In this document: positions 16,727 to 24,895 of the stretch, piece by piece
Layout of the letters: every line of letters starts with the position of its first letter
Numbering within the stretch: the stretch's first letter is position 1
DNA from: an uncultured Lachnospiraceae bacterium
GTDB taxonomy: Bacteria > Bacillota > Clostridia > Lachnospirales > Lachnospiraceae
NCBI GenBank assembly: GCA_948473115.1
Contig: CAOKWI010000036.1
Coordinates: forward strand, 1 to 42,160
Reading direction: 5' to 3'
Length of the DNA stretch: 42,160 nucleotides
Made by a program: the position numbers and the translations under genes
Notes under the pieces: generated by a model
Database searches by the model: none
Seen by the model: the letters and a program-made list of their open reading frames with translations, nothing else
What the model was told of the DNA's origin: nothing

Positions 16727-18297
16727 GGGAACCTCCTGCGCAGCAGCGCAATGCCTTTTTTCCAGATGGCCTCATAGCCGCACAGGGATAGAAGCAGGAA
16801 TGCGGGTGAATACAAAAAGAGATATCTTGCCCGTGCCTCAAAGATCATGACAAAGACCATCAGGCCGCATAATACAATCATCAGACACGTCTTCTCAGGG
16901 AGCCTGTTTTTCCAGTCAAAACCGGTGAACACCAGGCCGGTCAGAACCAGAAGCCAAAGCCCCTGCATGACGGTCCTGTAAAGAAAATAGTGGTTTCCCT
17001 CGTTTTCCCATGTGCCGGGAGGAACCATTGTGTCCAGGAACCAGTTCCATAAGATATTGTCATGTTCCACGGATGTAAAGAAGAAGCCGCCTTCCCCGTT
17101 CCATGCGAAAGTGCCGTCATTAAAATTGACCATGGCCTTGTTCCTTATGAAATTTCCGAGTTCCTTCCTGCTCCAGAGATCCCTGAGCCGGCGGATGAAT
17201 TCTTCCTTATTGGCCTGCTCCCGCGTTTCCACATCGGGGAAACCGTTGGAGTACATGAAGTCGGCAGTGCTGAAGGTGCCGCTTGTCTCCTCGTTGATCC
17301 CCATCATCAGAAAGTGGGTGTAGGTCATGCGGCAGTGGGGCAGGAGCTGAAAGCTGTAGGTATGCTGGATCCACCAGGGCACGAACAGCCATATGCATAC
17401 GAAGACGAGCGTACCCAAAAGAAGCGCGCGTATTTCCTTCCGGTGTTCCCGCAGCTTCAACAAATAGCTGAGCCCATACACGATATAGGCGGCAAACAGC
17501 GGGAAAATGCAGGTCGGTTTGATGTGATAGCCGACGGCGCAGGCGAAAGCCGTGACGCTCCACTTGAAATAGCTTTGATCCAGGCATAGGAGTCCCCACA
17601 TCCCAAGCATCACGAAAAGCATGCCGTAAGTATCAGAATAGGGAATGATGATCCAGGGGGAAAACAAAATAAAGACGGTGCTTATTGCCGCGTAAGCGTA
17701 TCTGACGATCCTGGAATCCGTGAGCCTGCGCACGATCAGGCTTCCCAGAAAGCAGGATAGGTTGACGCATAGACAGGAGATAGCAATACATAGATTGTAT
17801 GGTGTCTCCATGGAAAAGAGTATTCCAAGCTTTTCGATTACGCAGAACAGATAAAAGAGCAACAGGTTATTGGGAAAAATGGAATACTTCACATCGATGG
17901 AGAAGCCCTGCAGGGAACCGCCGTTTACAAGCCATTCCACACAGTCGCGCATGTTGACCACTTCCCAGCCGCTGTAGAAATATACGCTGTTGACCCATAA
18001 TAATTGCATGACGTATAAGAGGGCATATATGCCTGCCGACAACAGGACAGGATGGCGCAGTAGTGCCTGTTTCGTTTTTCTCCTGCATGAACACTGGTAC
18101 AGAAGGCCTCCAGACAAAAGGAATAATAGAACAAACAGCATAAGAAACCTGTTTCCGGTCAATCGATCCGGATATTCCATGCAGCAAAGTAATGAAATAA
18201 CAATGATTCCCGCACAGGCAGATCCGGCGGCCAGCATAAAGTGATCCAGCCGTTCAGATATCTGCCGGTAAGGCTTATTCCCGCATCCTGTGTCCAT
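16723..18297 (-). CDS. Polytopic membrane protein, GT-C glycosyltransferase-like
   Basis: Integral membrane protein of 524 residues with about ten to twelve hydrophobic helices, including 19-39, 48-65, 78-100 and a final pair near 460-510. Large hydrophilic loops, such as residues 320-405, lie between them. The pattern resembles GT-C glycosyltransferases or lipid-linked-sugar mannosyltransferase-like proteins, which take sugars from polyprenyl phosphate. I see no convincing catalytic Asp motif in the first loop, so the class is a suggestion. It is the first gene of the minus-strand operon leading into the response regulator and kinase, reading from promoter TTGACA-N17-TAGAAT. ATG 18297 follows a weak GAGGGGA. 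A role in envelope polysaccharide would fit the neighbouring surface lipoprotein. Confidence 0.8.
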   Translation of the reverse strand: MDTGCGNKPYRQISERLDHFMLAAGSACAGIIVISLLCCMEYPDRLTGNRFLMLFVLLFLLSGGLLYQCSCRRKTKQALLRHPVLLSAGIYALLYVMQLLWVNSVYFYSGWEVVNMRDCVEWLVNGGSLQGFSIDVKYSIFPNNLLLFYLFCVIEKLGILFSMETPYNLCIAISCLCVNLSCFLGSLIVRRLTDSRIVRYAYAAISTVFILFSPWIIIPYSDTYGMLFVMLGMWGLLCLDQSYFKWSVTAFACAVGYHIKPTCIFPLFAAYIVYGLSYLLKLREHRKEIRALLLGTLVFVCIWLFVPWWIQHTYSFQLLPHCRMTYTHFLMMGINEETSGTFSTADFMYSNGFPDVETREQANKEEFIRRLRDLWSRKELGNFIRNKAMVNFNDGTFAWNGEGGFFFTSVEHDNILWNWFLDTMVPPGTWENEGNHYFLYRTVMQGLWLLVLTGLVFTGFDWKNRLPEKTCLMIVLCGLMVFVMIFEARARYLFLYSPAFLLLSLCGYEAIWKKGIALLRRRFP

Positions 18298-18371
18298 GTT
18301 CCAAGTCCCCTCTTATGTGATTTCAGTCCCATTCATGACTGTCCGGAACCTTATCTTTTACAGTTATCCTC

Positions 18372-18400
18372 ATTCTAATATCAGGCATCTTTTTTGTCAA
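18372..18400 (-). promoter_or_regulatory. Promoter of the membrane protein/response regulator/kinase operon
   Basis: On the minus strand TTGACA (18400-18395), 17 bases, TAGAAT (18377-18372). It lies about 75 bases upstream of the ATG at 18297. Confidence 0.7.
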
Positions 18401-18485
18401 TCTCTTAGGGGCTTATTCCCCGCAGCTTGCCGTGGGGGCGTTGATTGCCGTCAGGTGTGGCTGGTCACAGAGTTTTCACAAAATA

Positions 18486-18517
18486 TTTAGGTAGAATTAA
18501 GGTTCGTCTGTTATAAT
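18486..18517 (+). promoter_or_regulatory. Activator-type promoter with 11-bp direct repeats upstream of the VTC operon
   Basis: Extended -10 TGTTATAAT (18509-18517) has no recognisable -35 hexamer. In its place lie two heptamers, TTTAGGT (18486-18492) and TTAAGGT (18497-18503), spaced by four bases, an 11-bp period. OmpR/PhoB-type regulators bind such repeats as head-to-tail dimers at the -35 position, and a regulator of this family is encoded 1.8 kb away. Binding is inferred. Confidence 0.6.
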
Positions 18518-18580
18518 GCATTTATCAGAGAAGAAATTCATCATTTTGCGGGAAAATATGTGGCAGGAGCGGAGGAAGAA

Positions 18581-19297
18581 ATGGATACACAGATGGTATT
18601 TCGGCGGTATGAGATAAAGTATCTGCTGAACAGGAGGCAGAAGGCGAAGGTACTTCAGGCCATGGAGCCCTATATGGAACTGGACGGGTACGGCAGGAGC
18701 ACGATCCGCAATATCTATTATGACACGGATAACTACCGGCTGATCCGTACTTCGCTGGGAAAACCGGTGTATAAGGAGAAGCTGAGGGTCAGAAGCTATC
18801 AGGCGGCGGCTTCCGGGGATAAGGTGTTCGTGGAGCTGAAAAAGAAATATGACTCGGTGGTATATAAACGAAGGATCGGCATTGCGGAAGGGCAGGCCAT
18901 GGCATATCTGGCGGGACAACTGCCTGCACCGGTGCATACGCACATTACGGAGGAAATTGATTATTTCCTGGAATTTTACAGGACGTTGGCGCCCCGGGTG
19001 TTTCTTTCCTATGAGAGGGAAGCCTTTTATACCAGGGAGTCCGGTGAATTTAGGGTGACCTTTGACGAGAACATCCTGTTCCGCGAGGAGGATCTGTCCC
19101 TGGGCTGCGGGGTGTACGGAGAGGCGCTTCTGGAGCCGGAATATACGCTGATGGAGATCAAGACGCCGGGGGGAATCCCCCTCTGGATGGTAAAGGCGCT
19201 TACGGAGGAGAAGATTCATAAGACATCGTTTTCGAAATATGGAAGCGCTTATCTGACCATGTTTCTGAGAGAGAAAGGAGAGACTGTTTATGCTTAA
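18581..19297 (+). CDS. VTC-type polyphosphate polymerase domain protein
   Basis: Protein of 238 residues made of a single VTC domain, the tunnel-fold catalytic domain that in yeast Vtc4 builds polyphosphate from ATP. Basic and acidic residues typical of the tunnel are visible: FRRYEIKYLL (residues 6-15), YKEKLRVRSY near residue 66, VFVELKKKY and VYKRRIG near 85-100, LSYEREAFY near 145, and LMEIKTPGGIPLWM near 190. ATG 18581 is chosen because GGAGGAAG lies five bases before it; GTG 18560 adds seven poor residues. The next gene, DUF4956, overlaps by eight bases, a pairing commonly seen with VTC domains in Firmicutes. The domain call is firm, but whether it makes polyphosphate or another polymer in this setting is unproven. 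Confidence 0.92.
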   Translation: MDTQMVFRRYEIKYLLNRRQKAKVLQAMEPYMELDGYGRSTIRNIYYDTDNYRLIRTSLGKPVYKEKLRVRSYQAAASGDKVFVELKKKYDSVVYKRRIGIAEGQAMAYLAGQLPAPVHTHITEEIDYFLEFYRTLAPRVFLSYEREAFYTRESGEFRVTFDENILFREEDLSLGCGVYGEALLEPEYTLMEIKTPGGIPLWMVKALTEEKIHKTSFSKYGSAYLTMFLREKGETVYA

Positions 19298-19985
19298 CGA
19301 TATGTTTCGGGGAATTTTTGATTCCCGGTCGGTCAATGTGATTTCTGTGCCGGATTTCCTGCTCTGCCTTGCAGTGGCGCTGGGGATCGGCCTTTTGCTG
19401 GCGGCGGTGTATACATACAGGAACCGTTACACGAAGAGTTTCCTGGTGACCCTTGCTATGCTTCCGGCGGTGGTATGTGTGGTGATCATGATGGTCAACG
19501 GGAATGTGGGAACAGGTGTGGCTGTGGCGGGAACGTTCAGTCTGGTGCGGTTCCGATCGGTTCCCGGCACGGCAAAGGAGATCGGGGCCATCTTTCTGGC
19601 AATGTGCGCGGGGCTGATAGCCGGCATGGGATATCTGGGCTTTGCAGTGCTGTTTGCTGTGGTTTTAAGCGCGGCAACGGTTCTGTACAACAGCTTTGAC
19701 TTTGGCAGTCAGAAGAGAGGGGCACTGTATAAGGTGCTGCATGTAATGATTCCGGAGGATCTTGATTACACGGGGGTTTTTGACGAAATACTGGAGGACT
19801 ATACTTCTTCCCACGAGCTGGAGCAGGTGAAAACGGCAAATATGGGAAGTCTGTTTAAACTGACATATTACATTACATTGAAAAGCGCGGAGGCGGAGAA
19901 GGAGCTGATAGACAAGCTGAGGTGCCGGAACGGGAATCTGGAGATCTCCGTGTCGCGCCGGGAGACGGTGTCCTGTGAACTTTGA
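19290..19985 (+). CDS. DUF4956 domain-containing membrane protein
   Basis: Membrane protein of 231 residues with about four N-terminal helices (about 22-42, 49-68, 70-88 and 102-132). A cytoplasmic alpha/beta tail of about 90 residues follows. The segment GTFSLVRFRSVPGTAKEI (about 81-98), rich in conserved Arg, is typical of DUF4956. Its ATG overlaps the VTC gene by eight bases and has AAGGAG upstream, so the two are translationally coupled. It probably gives the VTC domain its membrane attachment, much as the SPX-VTC proteins of eukaryotes have membrane helices; this is inference from gene pairing. Confidence 0.9.
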   Translation: MLNDMFRGIFDSRSVNVISVPDFLLCLAVALGIGLLLAAVYTYRNRYTKSFLVTLAMLPAVVCVVIMMVNGNVGTGVAVAGTFSLVRFRSVPGTAKEIGAIFLAMCAGLIAGMGYLGFAVLFAVVLSAATVLYNSFDFGSQKRGALYKVLHVMIPEDLDYTGVFDEILEDYTSSHELEQVKTANMGSLFKLTYYITLKSAEAEKELIDKLRCRNGNLEISVSRRETVSCEL

Positions 19986-20095
19986 GGTGAGGAACGGTTA
20001 GGAGATGGCAGACTCAAGGGTGAGGAGCGGACAGCGGGAGGAGATCCGGTGGTGTCTTTCGGAGTCTGTTGACAGAGGATGATGTGGATATGGAT

Positions 20096-20335
20096 ATCTG
20101 TGGGAAGAGGGTCTATGGGAAGAGGGTCTATGGAAAGAGGGTCTGTGGGAAGAGAGTCTATGGAAAGAGGGTCTGTTGAAAGATGGTTTATGTGAGGAGA
20201 ATCTGTGGAAGGATGATCTTTGGAAAGAAAATCCGTGGAAGGATGCTTTGTAGAAAGAAAATTTGTGGAAGGATGATTCGCTTGGGGAGAGGCTGCGCAA
20301 AAGGAATCTGTGCATGGAAAATCTGCGGAAAGAAA
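20096..20335. repeat. 15-bp tandem repeat running into the lipoprotein start
   Basis: Sixteen consecutive 15-bp units, from near-identical GTCTATGGGAAGAGG types at the left to diverged ATCTGTGGAAGGATG and ATCTGCGGAAAGAAA types at the right. The right half has a 30-bp higher-order period. The array ends six bases before the in-frame ATG 20342. Every unit carries a purine stretch resembling a Shine-Dalgarno sequence, so several start codons could be used. Confidence 0.88.
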
Positions 20336-22291
20336 AGGGGAATGGCGGGGCTGTGTTCCGCTGCACTGGCCGTCTGCCTGCTCGCCGTATCTCTCACGGG
20401 ATGCGGCGGCCGCGGTGATATGGAGGATGTGTCGGAGTCGTTAGCGGGTACAGGCGGTCACGGTTCTGCGGCAGATGATTCCGGATCCGGGGGTTCTGCG
20501 GCAGGCAGTTTTGGGACAGGCGGTTCTGAGGAGGAGCAGTCTGCATATACATTTGCAGGCGGGAGTATTGTGGCATCAGAGATGTTTACGGAAAGGGATT
20601 TGAGTGGTGCGTATGATGCGTCGGAGGCGGAAAAGATTACTCTTTCCGAAGGGGATGTGGCTATTACAAAGGAGGGGGTCTATCTCTTAAGCGGGACGCT
20701 GTCGGAAGGCATGGTCATTGTGGATGCGGGAAAGGATGACAAGATACAGCTGGTGCTGGACGGCGTGGAGATAGACAATGATGCCAATGCGGCAATTTAT
20801 GTGAAGGAGGCTGACAAGGTCTTTGTCACACTTGCGGAGGGATCGGAAAACAGCCTGACAAGCAGAGGTTATACTTCGATCAATGACGATCACATTGACG
20901 GGGTGATCTTTGCAAAGAGCGATCTGGTGATCAATGGGACGGGCAGTCTTATTGTAAATGCCGCGGAGGGGCATGGGGTCGTCTCCAGGGATGACCTGAA
21001 AATCACGGGAGGCTCTTTGGCTGTGACTGCACAGAGCCAGGGTCTTTCCGGCAGGGACAGCGTGAGGGTCGGCGGAGGGACGATACAGATCGCTTCGGGG
21101 AAAGACGGTATTCACGCGGAAAACAGTGAAGAGGCGGAAAAGGGTTATGTGTTTATTTCCGGCGGCACAATCCGGATCAGTTCCCAGGGGGACGGGATCA
21201 GCGCAGGAAGCGTGATTCAGGTGGACGGCGGCACTGTGGATATCACAGCGGGCGGCGGCAGCGGCAGCCGGACTGTGGCGGCGGATGAGAATGGGGACGC
21301 AGTCAGCGCCAAAGGAATCAAGGCGGCAGCGGAACTGGCGGTCAATCAGGGGACGCTTTCCATTGATTCGCAGGACGACGCCATACATTCGAATCTGGGT
21401 GTGGTCATAAACGGCGGGGAACTGTCCCTGGCTACAGGGGATGACGGTATTCACGCAGATGAAATGGTGACGATCACCGGGGGAAGCATCCATATTTCCG
21501 ACAGCTATGAAGGGATAGAAGGGAACCGTGTGGAGATATCCGGCGGCTCGATCCGGCTGTATGCGGCAGATGACGGGATCAATGGGGCCGGTGAAGGTGA
21601 CAGCGATCCCTGCATTGCGATTTCCGGCGGTGTGATCTATGTCCGCGCGGACGGTGACGGCCTGGACTCTAACGGCGATCTGCTGGTTTCCGGCGGAGAA
21701 CTCTATGTGTCGGGACCGGAAAACGGCGCTAACGGAGCGCTTGACTATGAGGGGATTGGGCAGATTACCGGCGGGATCGTGGTGGCAGCAGGCAACTCAG
21801 GTATGGCGATGAATTTCGGGGACACGTCCACCCAGGGTTCTATCCTGGTCACAACGAAGGATCATGCTTCAGGGACAGTGATCACGCTGCTGGATTCCCA
21901 GGGAAAGGAAATGGTATCGTACACAGCGGAATGCAGATTTAATTCAGTTGTAGTCAGCTGTCCCGGACTGGAACTGGGAGGCGCGTATACCATTGTTTCC
22001 GGAGAGGAACGCACGGAAGCAGCCCTGAGTGACAGCCTGATCTACGGATCCGGATTCAATATGGGCGGTTTCAGAAATGGCGGAATGCCCGGAGGAAAGC
22101 CCGGCGGTATGCCGGAACTGCCGGAGGGAGTGACACCCGGCGGGGAGCCGCCCAGGCTGCCGGAGGGCGGTATGCCGGAACTGCCGGAGGGAGTGACACC
22201 CGGCGGGGAGCCGCCCAGGGTGCCGGAGAATGGTATGCCGGAACTGCCGGAGGGAGTGACACCCGGCGGGGAGCCGCCCAAAGTGCCCTGA
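20273..22291 (+). CDS. Carbohydrate-binding-type beta-helix lipoprotein
   Basis: Surface lipoprotein of about 672 residues. A hydrophobic stretch ends in the lipobox LTGC (Cys44 from this start). Residues after about 120 form repeated right-handed beta-helix turns with motifs such as SGGTIRISSQGDGIS and GDDGIHADE, resembling the Cthe_2159-type cellulose/pectin-binding family. The C-terminus has three copies of a 21-residue Gly/Pro/Glu repeat. The start is uncertain: the frame is open from 20183 and the true ATG may be 20183, 20273 or 20342. I chose 20273 because it gives a basic n-region of plausible length. The N-terminal 20 to 50 residues are encoded by a 15-bp repeat array. It follows VTC and DUF4956 and is probably the secreted partner of that module. 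Confidence 0.87.
   Translation: MIRLGRGCAKGICAWKICGKKRGMAGLCSAALAVCLLAVSLTGCGGRGDMEDVSESLAGTGGHGSAADDSGSGGSAAGSFGTGGSEEEQSAYTFAGGSIVASEMFTERDLSGAYDASEAEKITLSEGDVAITKEGVYLLSGTLSEGMVIVDAGKDDKIQLVLDGVEIDNDANAAIYVKEADKVFVTLAEGSENSLTSRGYTSINDDHIDGVIFAKSDLVINGTGSLIVNAAEGHGVVSRDDLKITGGSLAVTAQSQGLSGRDSVRVGGGTIQIASGKDGIHAENSEEAEKGYVFISGGTIRISSQGDGISAGSVIQVDGGTVDITAGGGSGSRTVAADENGDAVSAKGIKAAAELAVNQGTLSIDSQDDAIHSNLGVVINGGELSLATGDDGIHADEMVTITGGSIHISDSYEGIEGNRVEISGGSIRLYAADDGINGAGEGDSDPCIAISGGVIYVRADGDGLDSNGDLLVSGGELYVSGPENGANGALDYEGIGQITGGIVVAAGNSGMAMNFGDTSTQGSILVTTKDHASGTVITLLDSQGKEMVSYTAECRFNSVVVSCPGLELGGAYTIVSGEERTEAALSDSLIYGSGFNMGGFRNGGMPGGKPGGMPELPEGVTPGGEPPRLPEGGMPELPEGVTPGGEPPRVPENGMPELPEGVTPGGEPPKVP
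22101..22288 (+). repeat. 63-bp coding repeats at the lipoprotein C-terminus
   Basis: Three nearly identical direct repeats encode GGMPELPEGVTPGGEPPR-type units of 21 residues. Copies differ by only a few bases, which suggests recent expansion and possible copy-number variation. The tail probably forms an extended Pro/Gly-rich wall-spanning or adhesive segment. Confidence 0.85.
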
Positions 22292-22297
22292 GATGAC

Positions 22298-22957
22298 TTA
22301 CCTGTCGATAAGCCCTGCACGGGTACCCTCCTGCAGGGCTTTCATTTCTGTGGCGGTATCAATACGCTCTGTGGGTGATGGCATGACCGCTAGATAACGT
22401 ATCACCCTGCATGGATTCCCTGCCGCAACACAATTGGAAGGGACAGGGCGGTTTACCACACTTCCGGCTCCTATCACGCTGTTTTCCCCAATGGTTACTC
22501 CCGGCAGGAGAATACAGCCGCCTCCAATCCAGACATTATTTTCTATCGTTACCGGACGTGCATAGGTTTTAAAAAATGTTGTCCGGCGTTCCCTCCAATC
22601 CGGCACAAGCCTTTCCTGTGGCAGAACCGGGTGAGAAGAAGTATAAATCTGCACGTTTGACGCAATCAAGACCCTGTCACCAATATGGATAGGCTTATTA
22701 TCTACGAAAGTGCAGTTCATATTGATGATCACATCATTTCCCAAAAAAATATTTTTTCCGTAATCACAATGAAAAGGCGTGTCGATTGCCACATTTTCCC
22801 CCATTCCACCCAACAACTCATGGAGAATGGCAGTCCTTTTCTCTGAATCTTCATAATCAGAAAAATAATATTCTCTTGTCAATTCCCTTGTGCGGGCAAT
22901 CCGCTTTAACGTATCGCTGTCCGCGGTTTCCAGAAAATCGCCTGCTTCGTAATACAT
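22298..22957 (-). CDS. Sugar O-acetyltransferase, maltose/galactoside acetyltransferase type
   Basis: Transfers acetyl from acetyl-CoA to a sugar hydroxyl; cytoplasmic trimer by family. The protein of 219 residues starts with the mac/NodL helical domain (DTLKRIARTRELTREYY). The left-handed beta-helix of hexapeptide repeats follows (about 60-190), with IHIGDRVLIASNVQIYTSSH, where the final His matches the catalytic His of the LacA/Maa group, and NNVWIGGGCILLPGVTIGEN, then AAGNPCRVIR. It is longer at the C-terminus than usual. That tail encodes a terminator stem for the convergent gene. GGGAGAG precedes the ATG. It is the last gene of the AraC-HD-acetyltransferase operon, 12 bases after the HD gene. 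The substrate is not known. Confidence 0.93.
   Translation of the reverse strand: MYYEAGDFLETADSDTLKRIARTRELTREYYFSDYEDSEKRTAILHELLGGMGENVAIDTPFHCDYGKNIFLGNDVIINMNCTFVDNKPIHIGDRVLIASNVQIYTSSHPVLPQERLVPDWRERRTTFFKTYARPVTIENNVWIGGGCILLPGVTIGENSVIGAGSVVNRPVPSNCVAAGNPCRVIRYLAVMPSPTERIDTATEMKALQEGTRAGLIDR
22310..22345 (+). terminator. Terminator of the lipoprotein gene inside the convergent gene
   Basis: AAGCCCTGCA (22310-22319) and TGCAGGGCTT (22332-22341) form a perfect 10-bp stem followed by TTCATTTC. The stem lies within the last codons of the convergent acetyltransferase, so that coding sequence is also shaped by an RNA structure. Confidence 0.6.
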
Positions 22958-22969
22958 AATAGCTCTCCC

Positions 22970-23611
22970 TTAACGAAAACTGTTTTCCACAACGCCCGGA
23001 AGCAAGGTATAAATAGAACAGCCAATCTGACCTTCAAACAGTTCTTTTATCTCTAAAATTTTTTTCCACCTGTCTATTGTCGCCGGGTGGACGCCGTACC
23101 GTATTGTCACGTCAACAAATCTCTTTTCCAAAAGGCAGAATCCCGTAGGCATAGCCAGTGCGTCACACAGCTGCACCAGACGGTCATAAGCATCATATAC
23201 CGCATCTGCGACAAACTTTTTCATAAACAGGTAATCCTCATCACTGACATCAAACTCTCCGATAGAAGTATCAATATCCTGTATCATAAATGCGTGGGAT
23301 ATACATATCTGTGCAGCTTTTTCCCACCCACGCTCCATACAGTAACGATAGCCGTCTATCAGATGCCTTTCAGAACTCACTCCGGCATAACGTCCAATAT
23401 CGTGTAGCAGCCCGAAAAGATACGCCTGCTCAGAGGATAAATCTTTACAGTGTGACGCAATAATTTTACAGGCTTCGGCTACATATCGGGAATGGTCTGC
23501 CCATGCCCCCGGATTGGATTCTGACGCTTCCTTTAATGCCAGTTCTGCGGTCTGCATGTTTAGCTCCATAGCTAAAAAATTCTTCATGCCCGGAATGTTC
23601 GGTTTTACCAT
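22970..23611 (-). CDS. HD-domain phosphohydrolase-like protein
   Basis: Protein of 213 residues with the HD metal-binding pattern: H40 (DHSRYVAEAC), H70-D71 (LFGLLHDIGRYAG) and later His/Asp residues near 110 and 155-165 (YDRLVQLCDALAM). This subfamily acts on nucleotides or phosphorylated small molecules, but the substrate cannot be read from sequence. ATG 23611 is chosen because AGGTGAG lies six bases upstream; a longer frame to 23668 lacks an RBS. It lies between an AraC regulator (88-base gap) and an acetyltransferase (12-base gap), so it is probably part of the same transcript. A sugar- or nucleotide-responsive function is inference only. Confidence 0.88.
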   Translation of the reverse strand: MVKPNIPGMKNFLAMELNMQTAELALKEASESNPGAWADHSRYVAEACKIIASHCKDLSSEQAYLFGLLHDIGRYAGVSSERHLIDGYRYCMERGWEKAAQICISHAFMIQDIDTSIGEFDVSDEDYLFMKKFVADAVYDAYDRLVQLCDALAMPTGFCLLEKRFVDVTIRYGVHPATIDRWKKILEIKELFEGQIGCSIYTLLPGVVENSFR

Positions 23612-23698
23612 CTTGCACTCACCTTCTATAAATAGCTGATTTACTTTACCGGTATCATTATAATGCAAGCGGCGTAGAAAAATATTTCATTTCTGCCC

Positions 23699-24610
23699 TT
23701 ATCTATCACTATTCTGCCATTTCCTCCGATATTCTGTGGGGGAACAATGAGCGTATTCCCGAAACACTTTGCCAAAGTAGCTGCTGCTCCCCAAACCGCA
23801 GTCATGGCTGATAGCGGTAACAGATTCCGACCCCTTTGCTAACATCTGACAGGCGGCTTTCAGACGGTACGCCTTTATATACTCTGCGGGTGTCATGTGC
23901 AGACAGTCATGGAATACTCTATAACACTCCCTTTCGCTTAGGTATGCTGACGCCGCAAGCTCCGGGATGGAGATTTTCTCCCCGTAATGCTCATGAATGT
24001 ATATCATCATCAGCTTTATTTTGCCGTTGCTTTTGTTCAGTTCTCCCTTCTTTTCAAGCATGGGACGGGACAGTTCAAAAAGCATCAGCCATATTTCCGC
24101 CAGGGCCTCCCGCAGCTTTATTTCATACCCAAATTCATCAGCGGACAAACGAAACGATGTGGTAATAAGTCTCAAAATCCTTTCTTCTGCCGCATTGCCC
24201 GGATAAAGCGGGATTATCTTGATCTGCGGGGCGGCTGTGACAGGGGCAATATATTTTTGCTCAATCCTGCTTCCCTGTTCCCCGGCAAGCAGGGAAACAT
24301 CGAAAATATGAAGCAGCTGTATATTCTTTTCTCTCTGTGATATTGCTTTTGTCATATGGAGTACGTTGGAGTTTACCATGCCGCCGCTTCCGGCAGGAAA
24401 CAATAGTTTTCCTTCCGGCGTATCATATTCAATGCAGCCGCTTTCCATGTAAAAAAGCTCTACTGTATTGTGCCAGTGCCACGGCACGTAACGCCCCGGA
24501 TATTTGTCAAGCTCTGCCCTTGAAGCGATATAGGGAAAGTCTTTTTCAAAATCCGGAAGCAATTCTTCCTTGCTTCCGGTATAAAATTCAATGCTATAGA
24601 TATTTTTCAT
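23699..24610 (-). CDS. AraC-family transcriptional regulator with cupin sensor domain
   Basis: Regulator of 303 residues. The N-terminal cupin-like domain has PWHWHNTVELFYMESG (about 43-58), typical of sugar-sensing AraC proteins. The C-terminal domain (about 200-300) has two helix-turn-helix motifs, ISIPELAASAYLSERECYRV and a second around VTAISHDCGLGSSSYFGKVF. The second HTH ends with the usual SPTEYRR motif. It heads the operon with the HD protein and acetyltransferase, from promoter TTGACA-N18-TATATT. A 13-bp palindrome covers the -35 box and may be an autoregulatory or foreign operator. Confidence 0.93.
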   Translation of the reverse strand: MKNIYSIEFYTGSKEELLPDFEKDFPYIASRAELDKYPGRYVPWHWHNTVELFYMESGCIEYDTPEGKLLFPAGSGGMVNSNVLHMTKAISQREKNIQLLHIFDVSLLAGEQGSRIEQKYIAPVTAAPQIKIIPLYPGNAAEERILRLITTSFRLSADEFGYEIKLREALAEIWLMLFELSRPMLEKKGELNKSNGKIKLMMIYIHEHYGEKISIPELAASAYLSERECYRVFHDCLHMTPAEYIKAYRLKAACQMLAKGSESVTAISHDCGLGSSSYFGKVFREYAHCSPTEYRRKWQNSDR

Positions 24611-24655
24611 GCATATTCACCTGTATATCTGTGATTTTGTCTGTTTTATGAATTA

Positions 24656-24688
24656 AATATACTGGAATAGCGCTGTGATTGTCAATCA
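24656..24688 (-). promoter_or_regulatory. Promoter of the AraC operon with overlapping palindrome
   Basis: On the minus strand TTGACA (24685-24680), 18 bases, TATATT (24661-24656). The perfect 13-bp palindrome TGATTGTCAATCA (24676-24688) covers the -35 hexamer, so a protein bound there would block RNA polymerase. Confidence 0.65.
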
Positions 24689-24790
24689 ATATAGAGTACT
24701 CTTTACTGCAGCTGCTGGTATCATGTAAACGGCGATCTTGAATGGCGCGGATGTAAACTGTAACCATTTATGGCGCATGCCGCCGCTTTT

Positions 24791-24799
24791 TGTTATAAT
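24791..24799 (+). promoter_or_regulatory. Extended -10 promoter of the sigma factor gene
   Basis: TGTTATAAT (24791-24799) with no good -35. Two ATGTAAAC direct copies (24723-24730 and about 24751-24758) lie upstream and may be activator or ECF-type sites. Confidence 0.45.
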
Positions 24800-24895
24800 C
24801 TATGGAAGCCGGTTGAGAGAAGCCGCGCAAAATTTTATGATTTTATGTAACGAAAGGCCTGTGAGACGGATATATAGGCAGAAAGGGGGAGAGAG

